Assembly (NCBI GenBank): GCA_004565275.1
Contig: SDOX01000018.1
Span: 356,541-420,540 of the forward strand
From: Nannochloropsis salina CCMP1776
Taxonomy: Eukaryota > Sar > Eustigmatophyceae > Eustigmatales > Monodopsidaceae
Direction: 5' to 3'
Length of the DNA: 64,000 nucleotides
Made by a program: the position numbers and the translations under genes. The notes beneath the pieces are model-generated. The model was not told the DNA's origin. It did not search any database and worked only from the letters and a program-made list of their open reading frames with translations. Of the stretch, positions 9,677 through 19,429 are shown in pieces (within the stretch, counting starts at the first letter, position 1; each line of letters opens with the position of its first letter).

Positions 9677-10339
9677 ATGGCGCGTAGGATACTCCTTCCA
9701 TCTACAGTTGCCCTCCTGTTCGGCCTCGCCTTTTTGCACCTGAAGGACGTTTGCGCTTTTCTTCCTAGCGGCCACAGTCGGTATTTACCTTGTAGATGCA
9801 CAACACATATACTTCGTAAGCATTGCGTAAGGAGTGGCAATTTTGCGCCCATCTACGCGTCGGCCGATGATAGTGAAAGCGGTCCAGCAACGGAGAAGCG
9901 AGAATTAGACAGTCTCTTCGAGGAGGTGGAAAAAGCAAATCAAAGCAACGGCCTAAAAGAAGCCATCAAATCAACTATAGGCAGGTTATCATTGCCAAGT
10001 GCAGGTCCCAAAGCCGTCCGCACGGAGCCCGACAGGCCATTTCGCTTTCCTGCTTACGGCTTCCTGGTCATGTCCATGCTGCTAGGCATCAGCTTTACGG
10101 GCTCCTTGACAGAGCTGGCAGGGGGTAAGCCACTTCTGGGACAGACTGCCACGATAGCCGTCATAGCAACAGCAGGTCCTGGCTTCATAGCTTCCTTTGT
10201 GGTGGCGGTGAAACGCTACAATGAGGAGAAGGAGGAGGACAATGCGCGCCTGGAGGAGGAGGAGAGACAAGACGAGCTCGCCCGCCAACGGGCGCTGCAA
10301 GGTCCTGTGCCTCTAGAGGCTTTGAAAGAGAAGGAATAG
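9677..10339 (+). CDS. plastid-targeted membrane protein of unknown function
   Basis: 220 residues from ATG 9677 (an upstream in-frame ATG at 9656 is less likely). The N-terminus is a signal peptide (MARRILLPSTVALLFGLAF) with predicted cleavage before Phe in DVCA-FLPSG. A basic Ser/Arg/Cys stretch follows: the bipartite plastid presequence of red-lineage algae. The mature part has a soluble acidic/basic segment, two membrane spans (from FPAYGFLVMSMLLGISF and ATIAVIATAGPGFIASFVVA) and a highly charged helical tail rich in Glu and Arg. I recognise no enzyme family. Probably a thylakoid or envelope protein. Single exon; converges on Pelota. Confidence 0.8.
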   Translation: MARRILLPSTVALLFGLAFLHLKDVCAFLPSGHSRYLPCRCTTHILRKHCVRSGNFAPIYASADDSESGPATEKRELDSLFEEVEKANQSNGLKEAIKSTIGRLSLPSAGPKAVRTEPDRPFRFPAYGFLVMSMLLGISFTGSLTELAGGKPLLGQTATIAVIATAGPGFIASFVVAVKRYNEEKEEDNARLEEEERQDELARQRALQGPVPLEALKEKE

Positions 10340-10544
10340 GTGCAGTACTAGGCCGGCTCAAAGTATTGTTTCAATTTAGGAGGGCTTGCTCGTGAACTAA
10401 TCAGTAAGCGTTCAAGAAGAAGAGAGAACTCGTTGCTTACTTGCTTTGTGCAGTTGCTTCCTATGGGAAGGGAAATCTATTCTTGGCTACTCACAATAAA
10501 TGGAATTTGACTGGGCTCAATTTTCATCCTTGGCCCGGCTACTG

Positions 10545-12191
10545 TCACAACCCCATGCCTTCGGCGTCGCTCACCCCTACATCCCCTCCCGCCCACGCCG
10601 TCTCTTCGGCCTCGGTCCCCTCCTCAGGTTTTCCTCCGCCCTCTGACCCCGTCAAGTTCTCTTGTCCCGCCGCAGCACCATGGTCGACTTTGATAGCGGC
10701 ACCGTTGCCTCCTACACCGCCTGCTCCCAGCCCGACCCCGCCCGCCTCCTCCAGGGGCAGGTCCTCCTCCTCCATCTCAATCTCCAGCGGAAAGCGCAGA
10801 ATTGCCGCCACACCCCCGAGCTGGTGCAACTTTTCGCCCGTCACGTGCAGGCTGGAGAAGCAAAGAAAGCGACCGCCCTTGGCCTTGACGCCCTCCACCA
10901 GGTCCACATACCGACGTCGCGCCAAAAAGTCGCGACCCCGGAAGATCGAATCGCTCATCAGCAGCGTCTCCACGGCATCGTGTTCGGCCGCGACCTGCAC
11001 GTGATTGAAACCGTAGTGCGCGCGGTCTGGCTGCGCGGAGAGCATGGCGAAGAAGTCCCCCAGCGCCTGCACCTCGCCCACGGCTTTCGTGTCCGCGAGA
11101 CGCGCCTGGATCCCGGGTTGGGTCAATACCTCCTCCAGCGCGTGCTTGTGGCCCGAGGAGGAGTGGCAGAGCACAAACTTGGATTTATTCTGCAGCAAGG
11201 GCTTATCCTCCTTGAGCTGCGCCTCGCTGTTGAGAAAGGCGAAGAAGTCCGAGTTCACGAAGCCGGGACTGGCGAGCAGGACGGCTTTGACCAGACTAAA
11301 ATTGATGTGTCGCGTTACTGCCTCGTAGACGGCGCGGTAAAATTTTTGGATGGCCTTATCGTGAGCAACATTTCCTGCCCGCTTTTTCGGAATTGGCATC
11401 TGCGATGCGAGGAAAGGAAGGAGAGGCGACTGATTTGGAGGCTTCTGAGAATTCACTCTTGCTGGTATTCGGACCAGCGCAAGCTTACCGAAGTTTGTGC
11501 ATGCATGTCAGGATATAAATAGAACAAGCATGCCCCTTCGGGCCAAGCAGCCGGGGGGCGAGTCATTGGTACAAAGCATATAGGGGCTGGGTAACGGCCC
11601 AGGAGTCAGAGCCTCGCACACAGGGACTTACATCTATTCGCTGCCTGACGAGAGTCATGGATCCTGTCAGGAGGCAGATATTCGCCAAGCCTGACTGCAT
11701 GACGATGGCCGCAACCTCAGCTTGCTTGACCGGGTCGCAGGCATCGTCCAGGCGGTCCAGAACCACCGTGTCCCAGCACGTCTTTTGAATGGTAAAATTC
11801 CGTTGTAGCTCTAGATCCAAGGTGTGATACGCTCCCATCTGTTTGGCCAAAAAAGGCTGGAGTGAGAGGATGCTCTATCCAGAGAGGGCAAGGACCTACT
11901 CACCTTCACGTGCTCGGACTCTTCCCGATTAGGGCCACTCAGACGCAAAACGCAGGTGTCTGGGTCGAATTGCATCCGCTGCACCTGAATGGTCAGGTTC
12001 AGGCGAATTTTATTGCTTGTCGTTGATCCTGTGGCGCTTTCTTTGACTACTTTGCGGAAGGTGGTGGTGCGAACGAGGTCTCCTTCACTTATGAGGTTGT
12101 AGATGGCCCACATGTCCTCGGGCTCCTCAGGCCGCAGCACGACGGTTCCTGCTCCATCCTTCCCGCTTACATCTCGACTCACGAGCTTCAT
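10545..12191 (-). CDS. PELO: Pelota/Dom34 ribosome-rescue factor
   Basis: Family role: with HBS1 it recognises stalled ribosomes in no-go and non-stop decay, resembling eRF1 without the GGQ loop. Three exons: 11904-12191, 11632-11838 and 10545-11399, with both introns in phase 0 (donors GTGAGT and GTAAGT). The spliced product is 449 residues. N domain begins MKLVSRDVSGKDGAG; the central domain holds MGAYHTLDLELQRNFTI and CDPVKQAEVAAIVMQ; the C domain holds LLASPGFVNSDFF, SSGHKHALEEVL, DTKAVGEVQAL, LLMSDSIFR and LHVTGEKLHQLGGVAAILRF. No GGQ is present, as expected. An unusual ~75-residue Gly/Glu-rich acidic tail follows the conserved end and is longer than the short acidic tail of animal Pelota. 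Confidence 0.95.
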
Positions 12192-12713
12192 GCGAGCGGT
12201 CTCTCAAAGAGTATGTCCCCCTTCTTCGCACTGTAGAAAGAAATTAAAGTCATAAATGGTGTGATGGGAACGTGTTACCCTCCGCGGTTATCGCCCTCAT
12301 CGCGCGGGGCACGGGGTGGCATGTCGGGAATCTCAGCCAGGCGGAAACGCAGGTCGGCATAGACTGTGAAAGCTGCTCCGTTTCCTGGATAACCTCATTT
12401 CAACCACATTTAACAGGCGGACACGCACAGGCATTAAATATGCGAAGATCTGTCATCCTGAACAGCTAAATAGAGGACAAGCAGGGAGCGGCAGGACAGG
12501 TCGTCCTAGAGCACGCTCGCGCCAACAAAGGTGATAGAGCGTTCATAGATACGGTGGATTGACGCCCACATTTCAAGCACAAAGTAATGGTTATGCGGCT
12601 GTAGCTTTTGCAATCCTGCGAAGGTCCGTCCTTAATTCACACACATTGCCCCTAATACAGCTTAACCTCCTCCCTCGTTTACTTCAGTGCCTTAGAGCAG
12701 TCTCACGAAACCT
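12192..12713. promoter_or_regulatory. divergent promoter, Pelota / AFG2
   Basis: 522 bp between divergent starts. Short open frames inside have no recognisable similarity. Confidence 0.5.
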
Positions 12714-15352
12714 ATGCCTTCTGGAAGCAAAAAACAACAAATGCGTTACCAGCAGCAATATCAAGATGTAGTCATGGCCGAACAGCTGGACGATATCGTG
12801 CTTCGGCGTGGCCCGGCTTCAACACCCGCCCTGCCAGACCGGCTGGTCCTCTCTCCTTTTGACTCTCGACGCCTCAGGGTTAAGGCGGGCGACTGGCTCC
12901 TGATCAGTAGGTCGCAGCCAGAGAAGGAATCAAGGGTGAACGAGGAAAATGAGGATTGTCCACGGCGTGACAGCGGAGGTTTGCGACTAATGCTGCGGGC
13001 ATGGCCGGGTAGCAATGTGCCGCAGGGGACGGCTGTGGGCGGGGGGCCGCTTCTGTTGGGCCAGTTTTTTGGCAAGCGAAGGCAAGGGGAAGACGTCAAT
13101 ATTTCGGTCCGCGCCTTACCTGCGACGGCCAAGTGGCTCGCTGCATCGAAGGTAGTCCTGCGAGTCCTTTCAGAAGGGGACGGAAGGGGGGGGGGGGGGA
13201 GGAGGGGCCCGGGAGACGAGCAGGCGCGATACCCCCTCCCAGAGCAGCGTCACCCCAGTCCTCTTCTGGAAGGCGCGGCTTCAGAGCGTTCTCGTGGGTC
13301 AGCTGGTCTTTCCGGGACTACGATTGGCGTTCGCGTCCTTGGGCCAGGGTGTGAGCTTCGAGGTAGTCGAGGTCCGGGCGGCGCGAGGGGAGATGGCTGG
13401 TGGGGCTGAAAGCATGCCAGACCTTGCGACATTGACGCTCAAGGAGGTAACGGCCCCGCCAGAGCCGCGTGTAGGCTTGGATCTGGAATCTGTGTGCGAG
13501 GTGCTGCCTGGAACGCGCGTGGCGGTCCCGGGCCTTTTCCCCCATGGAAAGGCGGAGACGGCGACTGGTTGGAGAGGTGAGTCCTCGGGGCCGAAGGGGG
13601 GGGAACGGCTTGCGGAGGGAGGCTGGTGGGCCTCGGTGGGAGGGCTGGAGGCCGTGGTGGACGAGCTTCGTCAGGGCGTAGAACAGAGCTTGGACTCCCC
13701 CCACGTGTTTCTCGACCGCGGGTTGCGGCCAGCGCGGGGCTTTCTGCTGGTGGGGCCCAGCGGGACGGGCAAGACAACTCTCCTCAGGTAGGATGGGCTC
13801 GGCTTTTATGCGCGGAACCTGAGGGCTCACTCCCTCTCCTTCGTTTCCCCGCTACTCCAGGGCCGCCGCCGAATACTTCGGGCGCGGCCGGGGCTACCAC
13901 GTGATGCGCGTGGCCGGGCCTGAGGTCGTGGGCCGGCTCGTGGGGGAGACAGAAAGCCGGCTTCGCCGCGTCTTCAGGGAGGCCAGGGCCCGGGCGCCGA
14001 CGGTGATGGTGCTGGACGAGGTAGAGGCGCTGTGCCCCCGGCGCGAGGCGGCCTCCCCGGACCTGGACCGGCGCATGGTCGCGACCCTCCTCGCCCTCCT
14101 GGACGGCTTCCAAGGCTTGGACCGGGTCGTGGTGCTGGCGGCGACGAGCCGACCCCAGGCCCTTGACCCGGCGCTCAGGCGGCCGGGTCGTCTGGACAGG
14201 GAGCTCGAGGTGGGCGTGCCTGGGGAGGCGGCGCGCGGGGAGATCCTGAGGGTCCTGCTCGCGGGGACGGGCCTGGAATCCGAGGTGGCCGCGGACAAGG
14301 TGCTCCAGCGGGTGGCAAGCCGAGCGCACGGCTTTGTCGGGGCAGACTTGCTGCTGGTCTGCAAGGAGGCGGCCATGCTTGCTGTCAGGCGAGGGATGGA
14401 GGCTGCGGGAGGGGGGGCGGGGAGGGACGGCGGGGACCCCGTGCGCATGACGGGCGAGGATTTGGCGGCGGCCCTGGCGCTGGTGCGGCCTAGCGCCTTG
14501 AGGGAAGTGGCGGTGGAGGTGCCGCGGGTGCAATGGGGGGACATCGGGGGTATGGATCGCGTGAAGCAGTCGCTGCGGGAGTGCGTGGAGTGGCCCCTAA
14601 CCCGGCCCGAGGCCTTCGTGCGCATGGGCATCGCCCCGCCCAAAGGTGTCCTCCTGTACGGCCCCCCGGGCTGCAGCAAGACGCTCATGGCGAGAGCCTT
14701 GGCCACCGAGTCTGGCATGAACTTTCTGGCCGTCAAGGGACCCGAGCTCCTCAGCAAGTGGCTGGGGGAGAGTGAGAAGGCCCTACAGGGGCTGTTCAAG
14801 AAGGCGCGGGCCGCGGCCCCCACGGTCGTCTTCTTCGACGAGGTGGACGCGCTGGCCGGTCGCCGGGGGGACGGGGAGGACTGTAAGGCCTCGGAGCGGG
14901 TGCTGAGCCAGCTGCTCACGGAGCTCGACGGGGTGCAGCCCCTGCGCCGGGTGGTGGTGGTGGCGGCCACCAACCGCCCCGACCTGCTCGACCCCGCTCT
15001 CCTGCGCCCGGGCCGCATTGACCGAAGGGTCTACGTGCCGCCGCCGGATCTGGCCTCGCGTCGGGAGATCCTCAAGATCGCCTTGCGGGGCGTGCCCACA
15101 GAGAGCCCGGAAGGGGAGGCGTCGGAAGGGGCGGGACTGGACTTGGAGGAGCTGGCGCGGCGCACTGAGGGCTTCTCGGGCGCGGAAGTGGTGGCCCTGA
15201 GCCGGGAGGCCGCTCTCTGCGCAGTGGAGGAGGATCCTGTCCACGCCCGCCTCCTCCGCGGCCGGCACTTCGAGCAGGCCTTGGCTGGCTGGCAGCGGCA
15301 GATCACGCCGCGGATGCTGGAGTACTACCGGCGATACGCGGGTGGCTCGTGA
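12714..15352 (+). CDS. AFG2: AFG2/Drg1 (SPATA5) type II AAA ATPase
   Basis: Family role: hexameric double-ring ATPase that strips shuttling factors such as Rlp24 from pre-60S ribosomes. Three exons: 12714-13151, 13243-13787 and 13861-15352; introns at phase 0 and phase 2 give an 824-residue product. N domain to about residue 290. D1 carries Walker A GPSGTGKT (about 317-324) and Walker B VMVLDEVEAL. D2 carries Walker A GPPGCSKT (about 595-602), whose Cys-Ser is characteristic of SPATA5/Drg1, and Walker B VVFFDEVDAL. The arginine-finger region DPALLRPGRIDR is intact. CDC48 itself is excluded by the D2 P-loop and by the shorter N part. Intron 1 contains a 14-G run. Ends 148 bp from the convergent neighbour. 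Confidence 0.93.
13186..13199. repeat. poly-G run (14 nt)
   Basis: Fourteen consecutive G in AFG2 intron 1; prone to length error in sequencing, harmless to the reading frame. Confidence 0.9.
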
Positions 15353-15500
15353 GGGGCCGGGCGGGGACCAGAAGGAGAAAAAGGGCGAGCGGCAAAGCAA
15401 TGCCAGACGATAAGGATCCAGGCAACGGGATGGGATCAGCCTTAGTTCTTCAGTCTGCTCTGCACATACAATGATGGCTCGCTGAGTTCCCACGTCTACT

Positions 15501-16404
15501 TCAGGGGTACAGACACATGTATACGAAGTAAGCGAGGCCCAGTCCCAGCATTACCAAGGGGCTCAAGAGATAGGCCCACCCTGCCACTGTCTCGGGCACC
15601 TGCACTATCGGGCGCGCAGGAGCAACACTTGAGGCTGCAGACGCGCCGGCAGACTCTCCCGCGCCCCGCCCTCTCCGCCTCGACACTGTCTTCGCGCCTT
15701 TCTCCGGCTGCTCTTTCTCGGGCACTGAGGCTGAGGGAGAGGTAGATGTAAGCGATCCCGCGCCTGTGGATCGCAGCGAGCCCAAGGATCCCTCTTGACG
15801 CAGGACCGCGTCCAGAGGCACGGCCATGCCGGCTCGCTGGCAGGCGGTCTGTAGGCTCTTGAGCTTCTGCAGGACAGCCAGGACCCTGTAGTCTTTCATC
15901 AGCTTCTCGGCCTGCAAGGCTGGCAAGCGATTCTCGTTCGTCCAGTGCTTCAATGCCTGGCGGGGTTTCACAACATGAATCAAATAAGTGGAGGAGCTGA
16001 GACGATTCCACTTGAGGGAATTTCCAAGTTCACAGTAATTCTGACATCCAAGTCGATGTGAACGAGTAAATCTTAGAGGAAAAATAATATGAACATGGCA
16101 ATTTAAAATATAGAGAAAGTTTGAGCGCACAAAAAAGCAACAAGTGCCCCTTCATCTACAGCCCCAGACAGCTCGTGGCTTGGTTGCCTGGAAGTTGCCT
16201 GTGCGTCAACGAATGTGCCTATTCTCTTCCGACATTTCAAACCCATACTGCTTCACCGGCGCACCAGTGCGCGGCAGAACTGCTGCCATATGATATCGAA
16301 TCCAGGAATGATTGACTTACCACGCGGACCTGGGGCTGGCGCAAGTCGTCTTGGAAGTCCGAGTCTGACGCTAACTTGGCCAGAAGTCCATTCACCGCCT
16401 CCAT
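15501..16404 (-). CDS. tail-anchored membrane protein, function unknown
   Basis: Two exons: 16321-16404 (28 codons, donor GTAAGT) and 15501-15956 (acceptor CCGCCAG), phase 0, 179 residues. The first ~85 residues look like a helical domain (MEAVNGLLAKLASDSDFQDD, ALKHWTNENRL, LKSLQTACQRAGM). A Ser/Arg/Ala-rich linker follows, then one hydrophobic span (GWAYLLSPLVMLGLGLAYFV) ending six residues from the C-terminus. That is the layout of a GET-pathway tail-anchored protein of ER, mitochondria or peroxisomes. No family recognised. A single uninterrupted frame up to 16130 lacks the N-terminal exon and is less convincing. Confidence 0.65.
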
Positions 16405-16992
16405 GTCCCCTATTTAAAGAATTAAATTCGACTTTTTTAGATCAATGTCGTGCCGCGCGTCCTGTGATAGGCCCCATGGCCTCCTCCTTGAAGACACCAT
16501 TTCAAAGCAAGAAGACCTGAGGCAAAATTAGCGACTCGCCAACTGTCACGTGGGAACTTGCCGCCGAGAGTGGGGCGCCGGCTTTACTGCGCAAAAGTTC
16601 TTACGTTGAAATGCATTCTGATTCTCGTCGAGCGCATAAAGATGGTAGCGAGATCTTGCTAGGAATGGCATCTCACGGCAGCCGTCAACATCCATGACTC
16701 ACGCGAGAGGTGAGAAGGGGCCAGAAAGAGACGCGAACGGGAGGTTAATAAGATATGTGAATTATTATTTCCTCCGAATTCAGTATGTACAAAAAAGAAT
16801 CAGGTCTTACCTGGCCTCGTACATCTACGTATGTGAGAAAGAACCACGAATCGCCCACGTCGCATCCTTAATAAAAAAACGAACTGCTGAAAGGACATGC
16901 TAGTATTATTTCCTTTTTTTGTACACATTTTTCACGTTTTGGTTGTCTGACGTCCGAGAAATGACCATCGACCTTGATTTTTATCACATTCT
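16405..16992. other. spacer between tandem minus-strand genes
   Basis: Holds the promoter of the tail-anchored gene and the 3' UTR of the AAA gene. No coding signal; AT-richer in its right half, with several AATAAA/TTATT-like stretches. Confidence 0.5.
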
Positions 16993-18921
16993 TCACAAGT
17001 TGTGGGACTGAGGAGACCGGCGGTGAGCCAGGTGCATCGCCTTCAGCTGCTGCAGGTACTCTTGCAAAACGGGCGTGGGCCCCTGTTCCTGTCCACGGAG
17101 GGTCTTGGACGCCCACTTGCGCTCCACGTTCTCACACGTTTCCTTAATGTCCCGACAAGAAAAGCCTTCCGAGGCCTCAGCCAAGCGGGCCAGCTCCTCG
17201 GCTTTCAGGTGCTTGGCGTACCGTGCGAAGATCGCCTGACGTGCCCTGTGCGCTGGCAGCTCGAACTTTATGGACACGTCGAAGCGAGAGAGCAAGGCGG
17301 AGTCCAGGTCTTGTCTGCGATTGGTGGCGCAGATCAGAACGTTTTGGCTGCCGCTCTTGAAGCCCTCGATGCTCTGGAGGATGACGGAGAGGAGCCGGCG
17401 GGTCGCCTCATGCATGTTCGAGTCTCGGCTCGTGGCCAGCGCGTCCACCTCGTCGATAAAGATGATCGCGCCGCCCAGTTCCTGGCAGGCCTCAAAAATC
17501 TTGGCCAGGTTCTTCTCCGAGTCCCCGTACCACTTACTGAGCACGCGCTCGGTGGGGACAAAGACCAGAGGGACCTCAGTGCGCGAGGCGACGATGCGGG
17601 CTGTCAGCGTCTTTCCCGTGCCCGGAGGGCCCTCGAAGAGGACGGCCCTGGGTCGGTTGGACTCGTATCGCTCCCGCGTCTGCCGGGCGATGGCCTCGTA
17701 GGCCTCCGCGTGCTGCAAGGCCATCACGACAGTGTCCTCCACCTCCGCCTTCACGCCCTCGTAGCCCGCCAGGCAGCTCCAGTCCACCTCCTCCCCCTTG
17801 CCCTTCTCGAACACCTCCGCCCCAAGCTTGCGCAGCCGAGCGACCGGATCATTTCTCCCGCCCGTATCAGTCTCCTGGTTACCCCCCATCGCGACCCCTG
17901 GCCGGTCCAAGGCGCCGCGCGTGGACGGGGGAAAGGAGGGGAAAGGTGTGTCCTGCTCCGAGTCCAAGAACTGCTGGACGCCAGCAGAGCCACCGGCGCG
18001 GAAGGCGTCCAAAATGCTGGCGAAGTTCCCGGCGATCGGGTCCCCGGCGTTGCCGCTCCAGGCCGAGACATAGGACTCGACCACGGCGTCCACGTCCCCC
18101 TCGGTGAAGCCCTCCTTCTTGAAGAGCAGCAGTCTGGACGTGCCTGGGCGGGCGGGCAGGACAGCTTGCGGGGCCTCAGAGGGCACGGACGCAGCGGGCG
18201 AAGACGTGAGGAGGAGGGAGCCGGACTGATCGGCCAGAACGAAGGACAGGCTGGTGCCCTGGTCGCTGGCGAGGCCCGTGTGGAAGGTGATGGTGTGGCC
18301 CTTCTTCTGAAGCGCCTGCAAGGACGCGGCCAGGACCCGGGCTTCGCTACCGCCTCGCGCCGGCAGGGGCACCTCGATCGTGAAGGGTTCTTCTGCACTC
18401 CTGCCTTTCGTCAGCACCGCGATCTTGGGGAAGCTTTTGGCGGCCTGTAGGGGGTCTCTGGTGCGCCTAGAGCCCTCTCCACCACTGCGGCCGGGGCCTC
18501 GGTGCGAAGGCGCAAGGAACCGCTCCGTGCGAAATTGCTTGAGTCGGTCTTGTATTTGAGACATCACTTCTGACATTGGCAGCAGTTTATCTTTCACTTT
18601 GTTATTGTCATCGCTGCCTCCTGATCCTCCAGGCCCCTGGACCGCTTCCATGTCACTTTTTGTCCATGGCTGCGCGATAAAGGAGGCAGCCGCTACACTT
18701 GCCAGGGCCGCGGCCACCAAGGCTCTGTCGACGGAAGCTGAGTCTTTGGCTTGCCTGACATGAAGAGGTCCGGAGGGCATCCCCCTCGCGGTCCACGTGC
18801 ATGAAGGACGACTTTCACACGAAGGAACGAAGAAAGAGAAAGGTTTAGCCGGTATAGCTCCAGAGGAAGTCCGCAAAAGGGCGGCGGCTGGGCCGACAGC
18901 CGCGTGGCGCTTCCGAATCAT
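16993..18921 (-). CDS. organellar AAA+ ATPase, single AAA module
   Basis: 642 residues, one exon. The N-terminus is basic and Ala/Ser-rich (MIRKRHAAVGPAAALLRTSS) like a mitochondrial presequence, followed by a possible membrane segment (ALVAAALASVAAASFIA). The middle ~280 residues are poorly conserved. The C-terminal third is an AAA domain: Walker A GPPGTGKT near residue 430, pore loop KWYGDSEKNL, Walker B IIFIDEVDAL, sensor 1 ICATNRRQDLDSALLSRFD. LSRFD instead of the CDC48-type LRPGRxD points to the classical AAA group near Msp1, katanin and plant mitochondrial AAA proteins. A membrane-anchored quality-control or remodelling ATPase is inferred. Membrane topology and exact clade are uncertain. 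Confidence 0.8.
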   Translation of the reverse strand: MIRKRHAAVGPAAALLRTSSGAIPAKPFSFFVPSCESRPSCTWTARGMPSGPLHVRQAKDSASVDRALVAAALASVAAASFIAQPWTKSDMEAVQGPGGSGGSDDNNKVKDKLLPMSEVMSQIQDRLKQFRTERFLAPSHRGPGRSGGEGSRRTRDPLQAAKSFPKIAVLTKGRSAEEPFTIEVPLPARGGSEARVLAASLQALQKKGHTITFHTGLASDQGTSLSFVLADQSGSLLLTSSPAASVPSEAPQAVLPARPGTSRLLLFKKEGFTEGDVDAVVESYVSAWSGNAGDPIAGNFASILDAFRAGGSAGVQQFLDSEQDTPFPSFPPSTRGALDRPGVAMGGNQETDTGGRNDPVARLRKLGAEVFEKGKGEEVDWSCLAGYEGVKAEVEDTVVMALQHAEAYEAIARQTRERYESNRPRAVLFEGPPGTGKTLTARIVASRTEVPLVFVPTERVLSKWYGDSEKNLAKIFEACQELGGAIIFIDEVDALATSRDSNMHEATRRLLSVILQSIEGFKSGSQNVLICATNRRQDLDSALLSRFDVSIKFELPAHRARQAIFARYAKHLKAEELARLAEASEGFSCRDIKETCENVERKWASKTLRGQEQGPTPVLQEYLQQLKAMHLAHRRSPQSHNL

Positions 18922-19429
18922 TCAGCCTGTCACGGGTGGGGTCAAGGCGGACAAAGTGAGGAACCCCTGTTTCTTCGTGGAAATGTAAGTACTCTGACGG
19001 GCATAAATACTCCCACCACCTTTGACAGCTGAGCGCCCCTTAACAGTTTGCGCGTCTTCGGCGTGTTCCGCCTTGGGAGCGCCCGAAGGCGACGAGTGGC
19101 GAGGCCTGGCATTCAAAGAACGAGGACGACTTTTATGCAGCGAGGGCTCGCTCCCACCCAGGTCCCCCCACAGGACCTGTTGCATCCGCCTGCTTTCGGG
19201 GACTCCAATTTTCTCAATATGTTACCACACGGGGCGCACAAAAAGATTACACGCAGTCATTTTCAGACATAGCCTCAGATTTCTCCTAAACTAGGGTGGT
19301 AGCGGGCACTTTGTGGGACGAAAGAGAGCGAGGGGAGGGGTTCAGACGGAGTCGGACAACCTCCTGGCTTCCATTCGGCCCGCGATCTAACATAACCATT
19401 TTCTCTTTTACGAATCATTTTATCAGACT
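18922..19429. promoter_or_regulatory. divergent promoter, AAA ATPase / SET protein
   Basis: 508 bp between divergent starts. A CATAAATA element at 19002-19009 could serve as a TATA-like box for either side. No supported gene. Confidence 0.45.

Noticed and set aside
10662-11522. 286-codon plus frame opposite Pelota
   Set aside because: Overlaps conserved Pelota C domain; no recognisable protein.
13894-15018. 374-codon minus frame opposite AFG2
   Set aside because: Ser/Arg/Pro text typical of antisense GC-rich DNA; AFG2 motifs lie on the other strand.
17002-18450. 482-codon plus-strand open frame opposite the AAA ATPase
   Set aside because: Mirror of a GC-rich real gene; no domain, and the minus frame has intact Walker motifs.
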